From NCBI GenBank assembly GCA_003164475.1, contig PLTL01000334.1, positions 1 to 5,612 of the forward strand: 5,612 nucleotides of DNA, in the 5' to 3' direction. Source of the DNA: Candidatus Dormiibacterota bacterium (lineage in GTDB: Bacteria; Chloroflexota; Dormibacteria; UBA8260; Bog-877). Shown piece by piece: positions 5,129-5,612 of this stretch. The notes below the pieces were generated by a model. That model saw nothing but the letters and a program-made list of their open reading frames with translations, was not told where the DNA came from and did no database searches. A program made the position numbers and the translations under genes. The first letter of the stretch is position 1. Each line of letters opens with the position of its first letter.

Positions 5129-5612
5129 AGATCAACGACCTCAGGACCTACATCCGGCAGCGCCGGACCGAGGTCCGAGCGGTCGACGGGGTCTCGCTCA
5201 GCATCGAGCAGGGGGAGACCCTCGGGCTGGTTGGCGAGTCCGGCTGCGGCAAGACCATGACCGGGATGTCGATCATCCAGCTGCTCCCCTCGGGCGGCTA
5301 CATCGCCAGCGGCAGCATCAAGCTGGCCGGCAAGGAACTGGTGGGTATGCCCGAGGACCAGATGCGCCACATCCGCGGCAACGACGTAGCGGTGATCTTC
5401 CAGGATCCCATGACCTCCCTGAACCCGACCATGCAGGTCGGGAGCCAGATCGCCGAGGCGGTGCGGATCCACCGCCACGCCTCCAAGACGGAGGCCCTGC
5501 AGCGGGCCGAGGAGGTGCTCGGCCTGGTCGGGATGCCCCGGCCCAAAGAGCGACTCAAGGACTACCCCCACCAGCTCTCGGGCGGCCTGCGGCAGCGGGT
5601 CATGATCGCCAT
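5113..5612 (+). CDS. Oligopeptide/dipeptide-type ABC transporter ATPase (partial)
   Basis: The first 166 residues of a DppD/OppD-like ATPase; the gene continues beyond the right edge. It would power import of peptides, nickel or oligosaccharides by binding permeases at the cytoplasmic membrane face. Seen: the beginning [10 protein letters not shown] (5-14) and [23 protein letters not shown] (21-43); Walker A GESGCGKT (41-48, Lys47); the Q-loop in [11 protein letters not shown] (Gln97), characteristic of this subfamily; and the signature [12 protein letters not shown] (155-166, Ser156, Gly157, Gly158). The Walker B aspartate/glutamate, H-loop histidine and C-terminal oligopeptide-type domain would lie outside. 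The ATG at 5113 fits the family start. No in-frame start exists just upstream and no Shine-Dalgarno run precedes it. No permease or binding-protein gene lies upstream, so the ATPase opens its transcript in this genome. Substrate unknown. Confidence 0.92.
   Translation, partial: MAPLIEINDLRTYIRQRRTEVRAVDGVSLSIEQGETLGLVGESGCGKTMTGMSIIQLLPSGGYIASGSIKLAGKELVGMPEDQMRHIRGNDVAVIFQDPMTSLNPTMQVGSQIAEAVRIHRHASKTEALQRAEEVLGLVGMPRPKERLKDYPHQLSGGLRQRVMIA

Noticed and set aside
4971..5135. 55-residue N-terminal extension of the flippase-like protein
   Set aside because: It is Arg/Gly/Cys-rich, unlike family N-termini, and would overlap the start of the divergent ATPase gene; ATG 4970 fits the family better.
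5101..5571. 156-codon minus-strand open frame
   Set aside because: Antisense to the ABC ATPase, which has Walker A, Q-loop and signature motifs in the plus frame.

Overview
The window is G+C-rich DNA, roughly two thirds or more G+C by eye. Its coding sequences show strong G/C third-position bias, GTG and TTG starts are in use, and genes are closely packed. It looks like a chromosomal fragment of a high-G+C bacterium, for example an actinomycete or a soil Chloroflexota/Dormibacterota-type lineage. The sequence alone does not fix the taxon. I see no mobile element, CRISPR array, tRNA or rRNA.

Layout from left to right. (1) At 1-403, minus strand, is the N-terminus of a membrane protein with one transmembrane helix and the start of an extracytoplasmic, Cache-like sensor region; it runs off the left edge. 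(2) A divergent intergenic region at 404-598 leads to a plus-strand pair. The first gene (599-1258) is a 219-residue protein with two copies of a small beta-rich module. It is joined by an ATGA stop/start overlap to an NAD-dependent epimerase/dehydratase of the UDP-glucose 4-epimerase type (1255-2202). (3) Converging on the epimerase, with a 10-base overlap of 3' ends, is infA on the minus strand (2193-2489). It encodes translation initiation factor IF-1 with an unusual basic N-terminal extension. (4) About 350 bases of G+C-rich non-coding DNA (2490-2837) hold the infA ribosome binding site, a candidate -10 box and two hairpins. (5) A minus-strand pair follows: a flippase-like membrane protein of the lysylphosphatidylglycerol synthase TM family (3990-4970), then a zinc-dependent glucose 1-dehydrogenase-type enzyme (2838-3950) 39 bases downstream. 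(6) A 142-base divergent region (4971-5112) contains a short leader ORF. It precedes a plus-strand oligopeptide/dipeptide-type ABC transporter ATPase (DppD/OppD-like) that runs off the right edge.

Functionally this is mostly housekeeping and envelope or sugar metabolism: nucleotide-sugar epimerisation, sugar oxidation, lipid-linked transport, peptide or sugar uptake and translation initiation. I found no convincing undescribed multi-gene system. The most unusual local points are the extended, solitary IF-1; the duplicated-module protein coupled to the epimerase; the overlapping convergent 3' ends; and the small leader ORF across the ABC ATPase start codon.
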